From NCBI GenBank assembly GCA_026874595.1, contig CM049317.1:59097118-59161117 (forward strand): a stretch of DNA of 64,000 bases. The letters run 5' to 3'. The translations under genes and the position numbers were made by a program. Numbering within the stretch: position 1 is the stretch's first letter; each line of letters begins with the position of its first letter. Below, piece by piece: positions 50,722-60,600 of the stretch. The notes beneath the pieces were generated by a model, which saw nothing but the letters and a program-made list of their open reading frames with translations, was not told where the DNA came from and ran no database searches. The stretch comes from Sipunculus nudus (taxonomy: Eukaryota; Annelida; Sipuncula; Golfingiida; Sipunculidae).

Positions 50722-53314
50722 AAAATAATTGTTATTGATTGACTAAATGTTATGAGGTATATCATGCCTAAAAATGTTAGGACTAATCATAAGTGAATAA
50801 GGTATTTATTGGGATATGGCCAAAATTGATATTAAATGTTACATTTTATTGATAGAAATACAATTTGTGTTGAACTGAAGGAAATATAACTTTTATATTT
50901 AGGTTAAACATTTAAGCCAATGAAATGTTTTCATTGTTGTTACATTAATGGGATTTTAATATGTTTAAAATAATGACATTTTTTAAACATGTTAAACATA
51001 TTTTAAATGTCAGGAAAAAAACTCATATAATTTGAAACAAGAATTATTCAGAAACAATATATACATGTATTCTCTTTAATCATACGTCCTGTCATTAAAC
51101 TGATATAGCGGAAGGTTCATGAACAACTGGCGTTCTGAAGTTTCAACAGGTCTGGAAAATTTTATTGTTTTATTTATAAAGTTTTTTAGTTTAACAAATA
51201 ATTTTATTTTTATTTATTTTTTTATTTTTGTTTCAAAATAAAAAAAAAACAATTTTAAGAACAAAAGTAATGTGTTATTTAGGGAAGCATGCACAAGGCA
51301 CCAGATGTGTGATGGAGTCCCCCCCCCCCCCCCCCGCCAAAAAAAAAAAATCTGGATGAAAAAGCTGAGGATGAGGAAATAACAAGACAGGGGGAGTTTA
51401 TAACTAGGTCTCGAAATTAAACGAATTTGCTATCTTATACTATCGGGGCTGGCAGGGCACAAAATTTACCGGTATTGAAAGAATTTTACCGTACCGCACT
51501 TTTAAAGTTTGCTTTAATTATTTTAGTTCTTGGAATATATGAATACTGATGTAATATACGGCTCTGTTATTTGCTACTTGCCTTTCCAATTTGAAACATT
51601 CTTGCGACGTTTCAATTGAAAAAGCTTGCGATGACTTGAAGAAAAACAAATTTCACTGATTTTTTACTGGCCGGGTTGGGGGGGGGGGGGCACTTCGATG
51701 ATGTAGAAATATTCTGTCAAAATGTTGGTAAAGCGCGTATTGAATATTTGACATGATTTCACGCCTGGACACATCTTGAACGTATGTTTCCTGCAATCAG
51801 AGTCGTCAATAAGGGGGGGGGGGGGGGGGTATATCTGCCCCCACATTTTAGCTTTGGAGGGATGGTCAGGGTTATCATCCTCCCCCCCCCCCCCCATTTT
51901 CAGAGAATAATATTTATATATTAAAAATGAAATATATTAATAAATAAGATTACAAACTTTGGTTCCATTTCTGAATAAACCATGAAATATCATATTTCTA
52001 AACCTGGTTTAGACTTAACAATACTGGAAACATAAATTTAAAAAAACTTATACCGAGACCTATGCAACATTGTTATACATTCGAAATGTGTCGCACAGAC
52101 AATAAAAATTATAAATTATAAATTATAAATAATATATATTCATATATATTAAAAAAAGGTGTCCGAACTTCGATTACCCTCAAACATGTGCGACCCCCCG
52201 TCCCCCACCCCCCACCCCACACACACACACACACACCACCACCACCACCACCAATCCTGAATATAAACAGACGCCACTGCTTACTACGGGTTATATCCGA
52301 CAGCCATTCCTCTTTGTGTAGTCCGATCCACGCTTTGTTACACTCCTTCTCCGTCCCGTACCAGTCCTTCTTGTTGAATTCTTGGAGGGTTCTGTTTTTC
52401 ATGACTGCCAGGTCCCACCCTTTCTCCCTACACACGGCCCGTGCGCTGTACCAGTTTTTTGTCCCACACAGAAACACAAAACATCGGCCATCAGCTTCGA
52501 AACAATGGGATGATCCGGGTCCAAGAGCCATACATGATTCACAGTCTGAAAATATAGTATCACATTCATTGATATCGACTGATCAAGTGTTCCAGAGGAC
52601 GGAGGAATACTTTAAGGAACATAATCAGGAGCAGTGTTATTCCCATTCTTTCGCATTCTCAGTTTAGTTTTGTTTTAGACAAAAGTTTACCCAACAAAAC
52701 CATCCCAACACACGGTCTTAGTACCGCCCTTTAGCTGCTTAACATTTTGTTGTGGTTCTGCGTGTGAGTAAACACGGTTCGACCGGAGGTCCGAATTTGT
52801 GCATGCGACAGATCCCAAACAAGGAGTAGTCCAAACTAGTCCACGCAGGTAGCGTTCGTTCATTGTTTATTTTGGCGCCAATGATCGCACCCGGTCAACT
52901 TTACACTCATATATAAGAGTAAGCCAACGGTTTCAGGGCAATATTTCGGAAGGTACCATTTTTTGTGTTAATTATAAACATACTTAGTAGGTGATTATGT
53001 CCCTTCAATTAAATAAGATAAAATGACAAAAATGGTTTCCTAAATGTAAGACTCAACTAACCCTTCACTTGACAGAACAGTCCTGTGTTCTCGCCCACGC
53101 ATGCTGTGATCTCTGTGTGTTTAGTTCTCATGTTGACGATCCCGCACTTCGGCGACAACACGTTCATGTCAGGCTGGGCGATATTTAAATCTAAAAACAA
53201 AAGTATTTGCATACACACATACATGTATGCATGTATTAGATTGTATTTGTTGCATGTCTGTGTGTAATATAATAAGGGTGCGAATGTGTGGTCAGCTGTC
53301 ATGGCTATTTCTTT

Positions 53315-53369
<55 letters not shown>

Positions 53370-53465
53370 CTGAAGAAAAACAACACTATAACACTCTTCA
53401 GTGTTATATCGTTCTGGCCTTGTCTGGAGGACATAGAGCACTTTACACCGGAGGGTAACTCTACC

Positions 53466-53520
<55 letters not shown>

Positions 53521-53704
53521 TTCGAATCCCGGAATGGCCCAGAATTTTCCCCTGAGCAATTTGTCTTCTTAACAATATATACATAGGGGTTGGGCCCTAT
53601 TACAGGAGTTTGATGTGCAGACTGATGCTCACCCTGCCCTCTACATTACTACTCTACCCCTATCCTTTGTAGGTATTTACTTTGTAGAATCCTTTTTTAG
53701 CGTG

Positions 53705-53766
<62 letters not shown>

Positions 53767-54178
53767 AATGTGAATTTACAAAATAAATATACCAGAAATC
53801 GTGTTGTCGACCCAGCGCCATTCCGGGAATGTATTCCTCCTGAGACTGATCCATGCGGAGGTCAGGTTACGGTCCTGAAGATAGTTTATCAGTCCTACCT
53901 GGTCACTGTGTGTAAGGACAGTGTACGGGGCTAATGTGATATCAAGGGCACGGCAACACGTCACAGCCTTTGTATATGTTACAGGCGCCTTGCACCCCTG
54001 TTGTCTCATATCTGCAACTGTAAAGATCAAAAGATGATATATACCTTTATGATGTCATTTAATTGTCATATTTTATTTTATATGTACAGAATAACGTGAA
54101 ACCATTAAGATATGCTCCTATATTTATAGGTTTAATATAATTTTAACGTGCACGCTAATCAACATATTTATATATATA

Positions 54179-54242
<64 letters not shown>

Positions 54243-54457
54243 AATGCGATGCAGCGTATATTAAAACCCTGTCGGCACTAAAATTGTTTACATAATCAAG
54301 TTAAATAGACGATTTATAACATACAGACACATGCACGTATGCATGTACATGGTAATACCATTGTTATCAATAACTGCTTGGAATAAAAACACAAACCTGT
54401 CCAAGCCCTCTCCAGTAACAACATGTTCATAACAATTATCAACATGCCACAATACAT
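43284..54457 (-). CDS. Transmembrane receptor: two C-type lectin-like domains plus intracellular NACHT NTPase (10 exons, 795 aa)
   Basis: Ten exons join without a frame break: 54457-54397, 54017-53793, 53190-53062, 52545-52285, 50252-50109, 48898-48836, 46931-46846, 46723-46663, 45267-45056, 44429-43284; total 2388 bases. Order: signal peptide (1-20), CTLD1 (~21-138), CTLD2 (~139-273), Thr-rich stalk (274-294), transmembrane helix (~300-322), basic RKKKR juxtamembrane, linker, NACHT (~420-700) and an NLR-like helical tail. Walker A GEPGVGKST is at 427-435 and Walker B FLLDGYDE at 515-522. No LRRs follow. CTLD exons are mostly symmetric phase 1-1, which favours exon shuffling. Inferred role: surface sensing of a carbohydrate or protein ligand coupled to cytosolic NACHT oligomerisation. 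The least certain junction is the exon 4 donor. Confidence 0.82.
45056..45267 (-). CDS. Exon 9: linker preceding the NACHT
   Basis: Acceptor CCTCAACAG, donor GTAGGT. It encodes KPPAVNDLVTQIAKTLVDRY followed by RILLWRWGDDYPSVALDDLY and a hydrophilic end with HYTDMLML. A hydrophobic stretch followed by LDDLYID resembles the pre-NACHT segment of invertebrate NLR-like proteins. Phase 1 in, phase 0 out, matching both neighbours. Confidence 0.85.
46663..46723 (-). CDS. Exon 8: basic juxtamembrane cytoplasmic segment
   Basis: 61 bases between TTTCATTTGACAG and GTGAGT. Encodes MRKKKRGTKTEEEFHLIERR, directly after the transmembrane helix, as expected for a stop-transfer sequence with positive charges inside. 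Phase 0 in, phase 1 out. Confidence 0.82.
46846..46931 (-). CDS. Exon 7: transmembrane helix
   Basis: 86 bases between CCTTTAAAATAG and GTAAGT. It encodes DSTKWK then VSVIIVAVIGSLICAVIIIF and YLR, a single helix of about 22 residues. Its acceptor lies at the edge of a 24-bp minisatellite. Confidence 0.85.
46934..47030. repeat. 24-bp minisatellite at the exon 7 splice acceptor
   Basis: About four copies of ATTAAAGGAAAATAAACAAT plus CTGT (plus strand). On the minus strand it supplies the TTTCCTTTAA pyrimidine tract just upstream of exon 7, and every unit contains a potential weak acceptor environment. Confidence 0.9.
47282..47312. repeat. (TA)n microsatellite
   Basis: Pure TA run in intron 6. 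Confidence 0.9.
47762..47896. mobile_element. Foldback element in intron 6
   Basis: AGCCTAATGAAATGTAATGC at the left and its near complement, GCTTTACATTTCATTGGGCT, at the right bracket further inverted blocks (GGCTTGTGTCA, CATGGCAGGC). Arms are about 60 bases with a short loop. A second small palindrome, GTCACCATGCA...TGCATGGTCAC, lies at 47989-48023. Confidence 0.85.
48350..48529. mobile_element. Tc1/mariner-type MITE, 180 bp, in intron 6
   Basis: Terminal inverted repeats CAGTGAAACCTCGTTGTGTC and (inverted right end) CAGTGAAACATCGTTGTGTC, about 24 bases with one mismatch, flanked by a TA duplication. No coding sequence. Confidence 0.88.
48836..48898 (-). CDS. Exon 6: Thr-rich stalk
   Basis: 63 bases between CATTCTGTATAG and GTGAGA. 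Encodes YTLENVSTTTTRSHTTNGPE, a short, probably O-glycosylated stalk between the lectin domains and the membrane. Phase 1 at both ends. Confidence 0.78.
50109..50252 (-). CDS. Exon 5: second half of CTLD2
   Basis: 144 bases between GATAATTTCCAG and GTACGA. Encodes VPRDVYWEEGEPAGTGNCTV then LVKSGDNYVWKTSRC and DLHSFICKAHN, the YW..GEP...C...W...C...FIC end of a C-type lectin fold. The Ca2+/sugar motifs EPN/QPD and WND are not intact (EPA, no WND), so ligand binding may not be classical. Phase 1 at both ends. Confidence 0.88.
50288..50728. repeat. (ATA)n/(AAT)n trinucleotide array, ~440 bp, in intron 4
   Basis: Long run of ATA/TAA/AAT units with short GAT, GAAG and TTAT interruptions, lying 35 bases upstream (on the transcript strand) of exon 5. 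Confidence 0.97.
52285..52545 (-). CDS. Exon 4: first half of CTLD2
   Basis: Acceptor ATATTTTCAG at 52555-52546. Encodes DCESCMALGPGSSHCFEADG, RCFVFLCGTKNWYSARAVC and AWIGLHKEEWLSDIT, the WIGL core of a C-type lectin. I chose donor A|GTAAGC at 52285 because it is the best match and gives WLSDITRS-VPRDVYWEEGEP; phase-compatible alternatives at 52273 and 52252 would add 4 or 11 residues. Confidence 0.85.
53062..53190 (-). CDS. Exon 3: second half of CTLD1
   Basis: Acceptor GTTTTTAG, donor GTTAGT. Encodes LNIAQPDMNVLSPKCGIVNM through TACVGENTGLFCQVK. The QPD tripeptide sits where galactose-type lectins have QPD, but the later WND motif is absent. Phase 1 at both ends. Confidence 0.87.
53320..53364. 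repeat. (TA)n microsatellite in intron 2
   Basis: Pure TA run at the left edge of a SINE-like unit. Confidence 0.95.
53366..53707 (+). mobile_element. tRNA-like SINE with an internal (TA)n expansion
   Basis: CACTGAAGAAAAACAACACT and its inverted partner CTTCAGTG precede GGCCTTGTCTGGAGGACATA, GAGCACTTTACACCGGAGGG and CTCTACCTTC. Then (TA)n interrupts at 53469-53518, and the unit resumes with a B-box-like AGTTCGAATCCCGGAATGGC and a 190-bp body. Shares its front half with 33884-34051. Confidence 0.6.
53708..53762. repeat. (TA)n microsatellite beside exon 2
   Basis: Pure TA run ending about 30 bases before the exon 2 donor side, at the end of the SINE-like body. Confidence 0.95.
53793..54017 (-). 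CDS. Exon 2: first half of CTLD1
   Basis: Acceptor GATCTTTACAG, donor G|GTATAT. Encodes VADMRQQGCKAPVTYTKAVT, CCRALDITLAPYTVLTHSDQ and AWISLRRNTFPEWRWVDNTI, the conserved W(I)xL...W(R)WVDN core of a C-type lectin. Phase 1 at both ends. Confidence 0.9.
54166..54240. repeat. (TA)n microsatellite in intron 1
   Basis: TA run with a GTG interruption near 54184 and a TTA near 54233. Confidence 0.95.
54397..54457 (-). CDS. Exon 1: signal peptide
   Basis: ATG at 54457 begins MYCGMLIIVMNMLLLERAWT, a short hydrophobic signal peptide, ending G|GTTTGT in phase 1, which fits exon 2. Later in-frame Met codons (residues 5, 10 and 12) could also start. Any 5' UTR exon is not identified. Confidence 0.72.
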
Positions 54458-55026
54458 TTCGGCCAAAGAAATGTATTTATTGATCTGCAAAGAAAGATTA
54501 AATATTAAATATTACACATTGTCTGTAGAAGTAACGTGAACTATTATAAACAAATAAATAGATCTGTAGATTGGTGCAGATACAAAGAAAGATTAATTAT
54601 TAAATATTATATATTGTTTGTAGAAGTAACGTGAAATATGAAAAACAAAAAAATAGATCTGTAGATTTGTGCAGATACATTGCATATGTTTACGCAAGGT
54701 GTAGGGGCGCAAGGTGAAACTGGCGCAGCAGCTGAAGCTGTTCTCAATGAAGACGGGTCTGAGTGATATCTGGTTTGAACTGCAGCATTCGAAGAACTAG
54801 TATATCAGCAGGAAAGATATATAACAGACTTCCATAACCACATTCTTTCAGAGGATGTAAACAGTGTACATCATGTATATAAATATATATACGTCCATTC
54901 TATTTGTATATATGTTATTGGTTGTCTCAAAGCCAATCCTCACGCCCGGTCACTTGCTATATTAAGGTCACTCCTTCATTAAGGCCACTTTTCATTCCCA
55001 AGGATGGCCTCAATACAGATATTCTA

Positions 55027-55028
<2 letters not shown>

Positions 55029-55078
<50 letters not shown>
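55029..55078. repeat. (TA)n microsatellite
   Basis: Pure TA run following the ATTCTACTG end of a MITE-like fragment. Confidence 0.95.
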
Positions 55079-55085
<7 letters not shown>

Positions 55086-55316
55086 GTAATATATATTCGA
55101 ATACATTAAGAATAAATAAACAGATCATTAGAGTTTTACAGAAACAGCTGTTTCAAACTTACCCGGTTGTTTCAAGTCACTAGGCTACAGCCGAAAACAC
55201 CTAGCTACAGGTTGAAACTTGTATTCCAGACCTTTCACACAAATAGGCTTTTTAGGTCGTGCAAACATTCAAGACACTCAGCTCTCAATAAGCTTTAGTC
55301 GAGAATGAAAGAATAT

Positions 55317-55361
<45 letters not shown>
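55317..55361. repeat. (TA)n microsatellite
   Basis: Pure TA run. Confidence 0.95.
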
Positions 55362-55362
<1 letters not shown>

Positions 55363-55639
55363 GGTACACAGAACTGTGGGCTCCGAAGGTTCAAGTATAC
55401 GACCGACGCGAAGACTGTTTGTTGTACTTTTTTGTCAGTGAAACCAACGTTTTGCTCTGAACTAAGATAAGGGTTTTAAACGCGCGTGTGTGAAGTTCAC
55501 ATTTTACATTACACAGGACACCTTATATCTCCATAACCCAGTGTCATATATGTCTCATACGTATACATATATGTGGACACATATATATATATATATGTAT
55601 ACATAATCTGCGGTATTATAAACTGATTTTGAAATACAT

Positions 55640-55790
55640 GACAGGGCGGAAGCACACGCTTTCTGTCATAATTATATCCTTGTGTCAACCAGGCCCGGTG
55701 TCATATCGCACCTGCGGACCCTGGGTATATACCCAAGGTCAGCTGCTGCGACACACCGTGCTTGGTTGACCCCGCCCTGTCAAGTGCTCC
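55640..55790. repeat. Inverted repeat element
   Basis: CATGACAGGGCGG at the left is complementary to CCCGCCCTGTCA at the right, and GTCAACCAGGCCCGGTGT pairs with ACACCGTGCTTGGTTGAC inside, with GGGTATATACCC at the centre. Confidence 0.75.
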
Positions 55791-57550
55791 GAAGCCGATA
55801 TAGAATAGATGTGCATATTTTGTACAGTTAGCATTAGACAAATGGAGGTCGTGACTCCACAATAAAATACTTAACGCACTGATCGTGATATGGGATCAAC
55901 TTATCATAAAGTTCATTGATATTTAGGTAAATATTTAAATGACCTAATCACGCATTAAGCACTTTGAATTAACACGAAAATGGCGTAATCTCTTTGAAAT
56001 AAATTGGTACCTGGCAAAATATTTCACTAAAACAGTTGGCTTACTCCAGTTCCCGAGGAAAAAAATTAGACCGGGCGCGATCATTGGCGCCAACATAAAC
56101 AAAGCGCGTCGGACCCCGGGCATCGCCGGGGGCCACAAAATCTCTCAACGAGGAGATGCCCTGACAGTTGTATTGACACTAAAATTGGTCAAAACAGATA
56201 TATAGCAATATGTCTTCAACACATGAATATAAATCCATCAGAAAAGTGAATCGATGCGAAAACTGCAGAAACGACACTTTGTCATCCAGCCGACGAATGG
56301 AATTTTCAAATTAAATTTTCATTTTAGAATTAAAATAAGTAAATGTAAATCGTAAATGTCCGATACAGCAGGTACTTTTCAGGCTTACATATCTAAGTCA
56401 AAATGGTTACGTGGCTCAGATTATGGTCCGTTTGAGATTTTCCTGCCGCAGTGCATGGATATTAATTCTGAACTTTTTTTTATCAATTTCTGTGCCTTTT
56501 CCATTTCATTTGACAAAACTCAGTTAAAATTTAATCACAATTTAGAAAGCAATCATAAACAATGCTAGTTTCAAATTGAAAGTCATTTCGAATAATTACG
56601 TGGAAGGTAGGACATAAAAACACATGCAATTGTTCATGCGTTTTTATTACATGTAGCGCAAGCTTTATACCGATAATGTACAAATGCATATTAACTGACC
56701 ATAGATCACATTTATATGTTTCATTAATTATCGCCACTGACAGATAAATCGATGGATTAATGCCTTAGGTCCACTGGTCACAATAACCCAATTCTTTGTT
56801 ATCCAGTATGATAAAAGTACTGACACACTGAGAAAAAAAAATTAATGATTGTAGTATTTGTAAAAAGTATAACTAATTTAGAAAAAAAATGTGAAAAAGA
56901 GAGTGTGGTCTTTTGAACTCATTTAGTGGGATGCCAGATATTTAGAATGCCAAAGCGTACACAAGGCAGCTGACAGCTGAAAGCGATGGCGTTTAAGCAC
57001 AGCTCTACGCTACACTACTACTATTGACACATCACACCATCCTTGGGGCTAAGATAAACACAGCACACGCATATATATGTTGCCTGACCTAGAACATATC
57101 ATATATCGCTTTTACAAATGTTCACAAGAGAGGTAAATATTTACGCTGTTGCACATTTCTGGAACCAGGCAGAACCATCTCCCATAACAAAAGCAGGAAG
57201 AGCTCTTATTTTAAGTGGAGACGTATATAAATGGTCATAATAGAGCAATAATAAGAGTTAAAATGCCATGTTATTAACTGGAAACCCAGCATGCCTAAAT
57301 AATCCACTTATGGTCAAACAATATTTTCAAAAGAGGGAAAATGAGTCAAATATTTAAAGCAATTGACGACAAGGTTTTACGGGGAAAACTAGAAAATTGC
57401 ACTTTACTTAATGGAATGCAGTATACGAGCTAAACGTCTGATTGCACAATAATACTATAATCCTTGATGTAAGTAAAACAGGTGTCAAGACGATACGTTT
57501 CATATTGCGGATTCTACTTGGTTTTTCTATATAGTCAGACTGGCGTCAAC

Positions 57551-57668
57551 ATGTGGGACAGCGCTATGGTTCTATCAAGCTTCCCCAACAGATTCAGGTG
57601 GCGCGTTTGCTTGGTTGTTTGCCTGTATGTCCATATTGGGATTTCAAAAGAGATTAGCAAACTGAAAG
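57551..57668 (+). CDS. Exon 1: signal peptide of the plus-strand lectin gene
   Basis: ATG at 57551 starts MWDSAMVLSSFPNRFRWRVC and then LVVCLYVHIGIS, a signal peptide with an N-region of about 18 residues; the ATG at 57566 is an alternative. Donor G|GTAACG in phase 1. Confidence 0.68.
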
Positions 57669-60600
57669 GTAACGGAACAGAGAATGATATGTATAATAAA
57701 ACTGTAAACCTGCGTTTACCGGGCATGCGGTATGCAGATTGCGGCAGCAGAACGCGGTATGCGGAAAGCGATATTAAATCGCGTGGGGCATTTACTTGGC
57801 GTTCGGTAAAACAATGCGATATGTGCCCGATTATGTTAAGACCCGCTGGATCACGCTGCATCAGATAGGTCCACAGAGAATTCCATTTTACCGCGTGTCT
57901 CATACCGCATTCCGCATACCGCGGGCCCAGTTAACGGTTCATTATATAAAAAAAAGCGAAAAATGTTTTTTGCATACCTGCTACCGCTTACCGCATATCG
58001 CATACCGCGCGCCCGCAACGCAACTTTTATTAAGCGGGAAATATCCGAATCGCGAATCACCAAATGTCGACTTAAGTTGAGCATATCATGCGCATTGTTT
58101 TTAGGGGGTGGGGGAGGGGGTCGGGGGGGGGGGGGTATAAAACATAATTTTTGCATTTCGATATATATTCCGTCTAGCATTTTATATTCATATTAAATTC
58201 TAAAATGATATTTAATAATAGATCTCCTATTAAAAAATAAGATATTTCATGCGTCATATGCTTTATTCAATTGTTATAAATGTTAGGCTATCGTACCCTT
58301 CTGAATGTTCAAATCAACTTTAAATCATTAGATGAGTGTTGAAAATTGAGCATAAAGAATTACATTTAATGGAAATGTATGTTCAATAATATGTGATGGG
58401 AGTTAGGAAAATAATGATATTATGGGAATGGGCTTTTAATCCAATTTGTCATAAGGGGTAGTTTTCTCGAAGATATTCTGAAGGGATATCCTTATTTCGG
58501 GGGTGGGGGGGGGGGGGGGGGTGGGGTAGTGTGGCTTCTGATTGTACTGCTGGTTTTTGTCCACCTCATGTCTTTCAGCAAACAATGCCCAAGCATGGAT
58601 CAGTTGATGCATGCTTGAACAACGTCAATTAATGTTCTCCTCTGGAAAAAAATTTACTCTCTGATTTGTGTTTCAGTCATGCGGTCGACATTTACTGGGA
58701 CATTAGAGCACTGTAAAGCCATGTTTATAAAAGGCCGACATTCTGGGGGTTCCGAGCTTGGAGAATTGACCCTGTTTATGCAGAAGAATAACCTTTCTTC
58801 CACGTGGCTACCAGTCCGAGCAATGAGGACAGGGAGTTGGATGATACATGGCGAAAATGCCAGTAAATATCATCATAATAATCATTATCTTATATTATAT
58901 TCATATAGAAATATAATTAATTAAATTATACTTAAATGTAATAAAGATTAAATATGAAAATTTATTTATTCACTTTGTTTTCAGACCAGAAATGAGTCTG
59001 TTATTTATCACAAAAAAAAGATGGAAAAAAAAAAACTAAAAAATGCAGCTTTTAATACATATTTTAAAGGGACACACTCAATATATAAAACATTCGTAGG
59101 TCCAGCTTGGTCTATTTGATAGGTTTTTTTACTTAGCTATAGACATGGGTAGTACAGGTGTTTACAGGTTCCGGTTTCAAATGTTAACGATATTCAAACA
59201 ATAATTAGCTTGACAAATCTCATTATTTATATTTGCATCTAATAGGAAGAAGGGTATGGCAACTTTTCACTTTTATACTAATTTTTCGAAAACTCTGTTC
59301 TGACAAATGAATTGTCATATTTATTTTAGGTGCCCCCTTTTACACGGACGATGTCAAAGTCTGTGCTGCGCACATTGATCTTATTACTACAGCTACAAGA
59401 TGTTCTGCCAATGGTATTGGTGTCCTTTGTAAAAGCAAAGGTATTGCCCTTATTAAATATGTTGTTCTGACTCTAATGTAATTAGAGTAGGGTCATACAA
59501 AATCTTTATTTGTGACCATTGTTAATCGACACGGAGGACAGAACAATCTTACATATTACGTCATCCTAATGTTATTTGAGGATTTTGTCCTTGACAAAGA
59601 AAACGTTATTCAGCTCCAAACTTTGCCGAAAAACATCCCCTTGCCATCCAGCTCTCTCCACAGAGCAGTCTCGCCTGGACGTTGTCCTCCGCGTGCTTTT
59701 ATATCGCATCTCCGCGCTCCTAACGAACGCTGACAGTTTTACCAGTATTCGGAAACCGCTCATGCGGCTGCCATTTTGCTTACACATTAAAACCCGGATG
59801 TCACAGGTCGAAATTATCGGTATACCACTTTATGTAAAACAAAGATAGGAGGTGTTGTAAGACAACAGGCCTACTACCCGTCAGATATCAGTATTTGGAC
59901 TGGCCCATTAATAGGCCACCACTATTGTAAAGTAGGCTGGCCTACAGCCGGGAATGTTCAGGCCTGACCACTCTTCTGTGTGCACTAGAATGATGAAGAC
60001 GTGGGCCAATGGCCCACGTCTAGTCAGCACTAGGTTTAGTCATTTAGACCTGTTAGGGGGCTAAATGATAATCGACATATGGCGCAGTTCAGTAGCCTGC
60101 CGCGACCCTTCTAGCTCGCTGTTTATCACGTGTAACTATCAGACCGGCAGTATAATATAAAGGACAGATATTTCGGCAACTTCGTAATTTAAACCTAAAG
60201 TTCTGTGTTGTTTTCTATTATCTGTGGGAAAAATCCTACAGTGTAATGTGAAATTAGTTTATCTCCTCTGTGAATTTAACAGCATGTGATGGATGCATCG
60301 AACCAGGATGTCTCCGAGTTCGGAATGCATGCCTTTGGGTGCAGTGTCATACAGGAAACTGGTACCAGGCCGACCATTTTTGCTATCGAGTTCAGGGCTC
60401 AATGTCGCCTTCTCTACCGGCCGCTACCCGCAGAATGGTGCAGCAAAAATGCGGACAAAACGAATTTTGGACGCCTGTGAAGAAATTTTCATTTCATTTT
60501 GTATACACTCGACAAAGAAAGTATCGTTTTGTTTACTTTATTCTTACTATACATGTTCATGGAAAATAATCTCTATTAGTCAAACTGAACCAAAGAAGCA

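Larger units (their letters stand above)
54458..57550. promoter_or_regulatory. Divergent intergenic region between two head-to-head lectin genes
   Basis: About 3.1 kb separates the start codons. It holds (TA)n tracts at 55029-55078 and 55317-55361, a MITE end near 54935-55032, a hairpin-like element at 55640-55790, and a segment at 56035-56105 that is an inverted copy of about 52850-52940 in intron 3. Promoters of both genes should lie here, but I cannot place core elements. Confidence 0.45.

Noticed and set aside
52109-52284. Extension of the CTLD2 first-half frame into a Gly/Val/Cys-rich tail
   Set aside because: This is read-through into (CA)n/(CCA)n simple repeat past the GTAAGC donor.
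57851-58180. Minus-strand 109-residue ORF with Pro-rich segment
   Set aside because: The frame crosses the GCGGTATGCGG repeat and a poly-G/poly-C tract.
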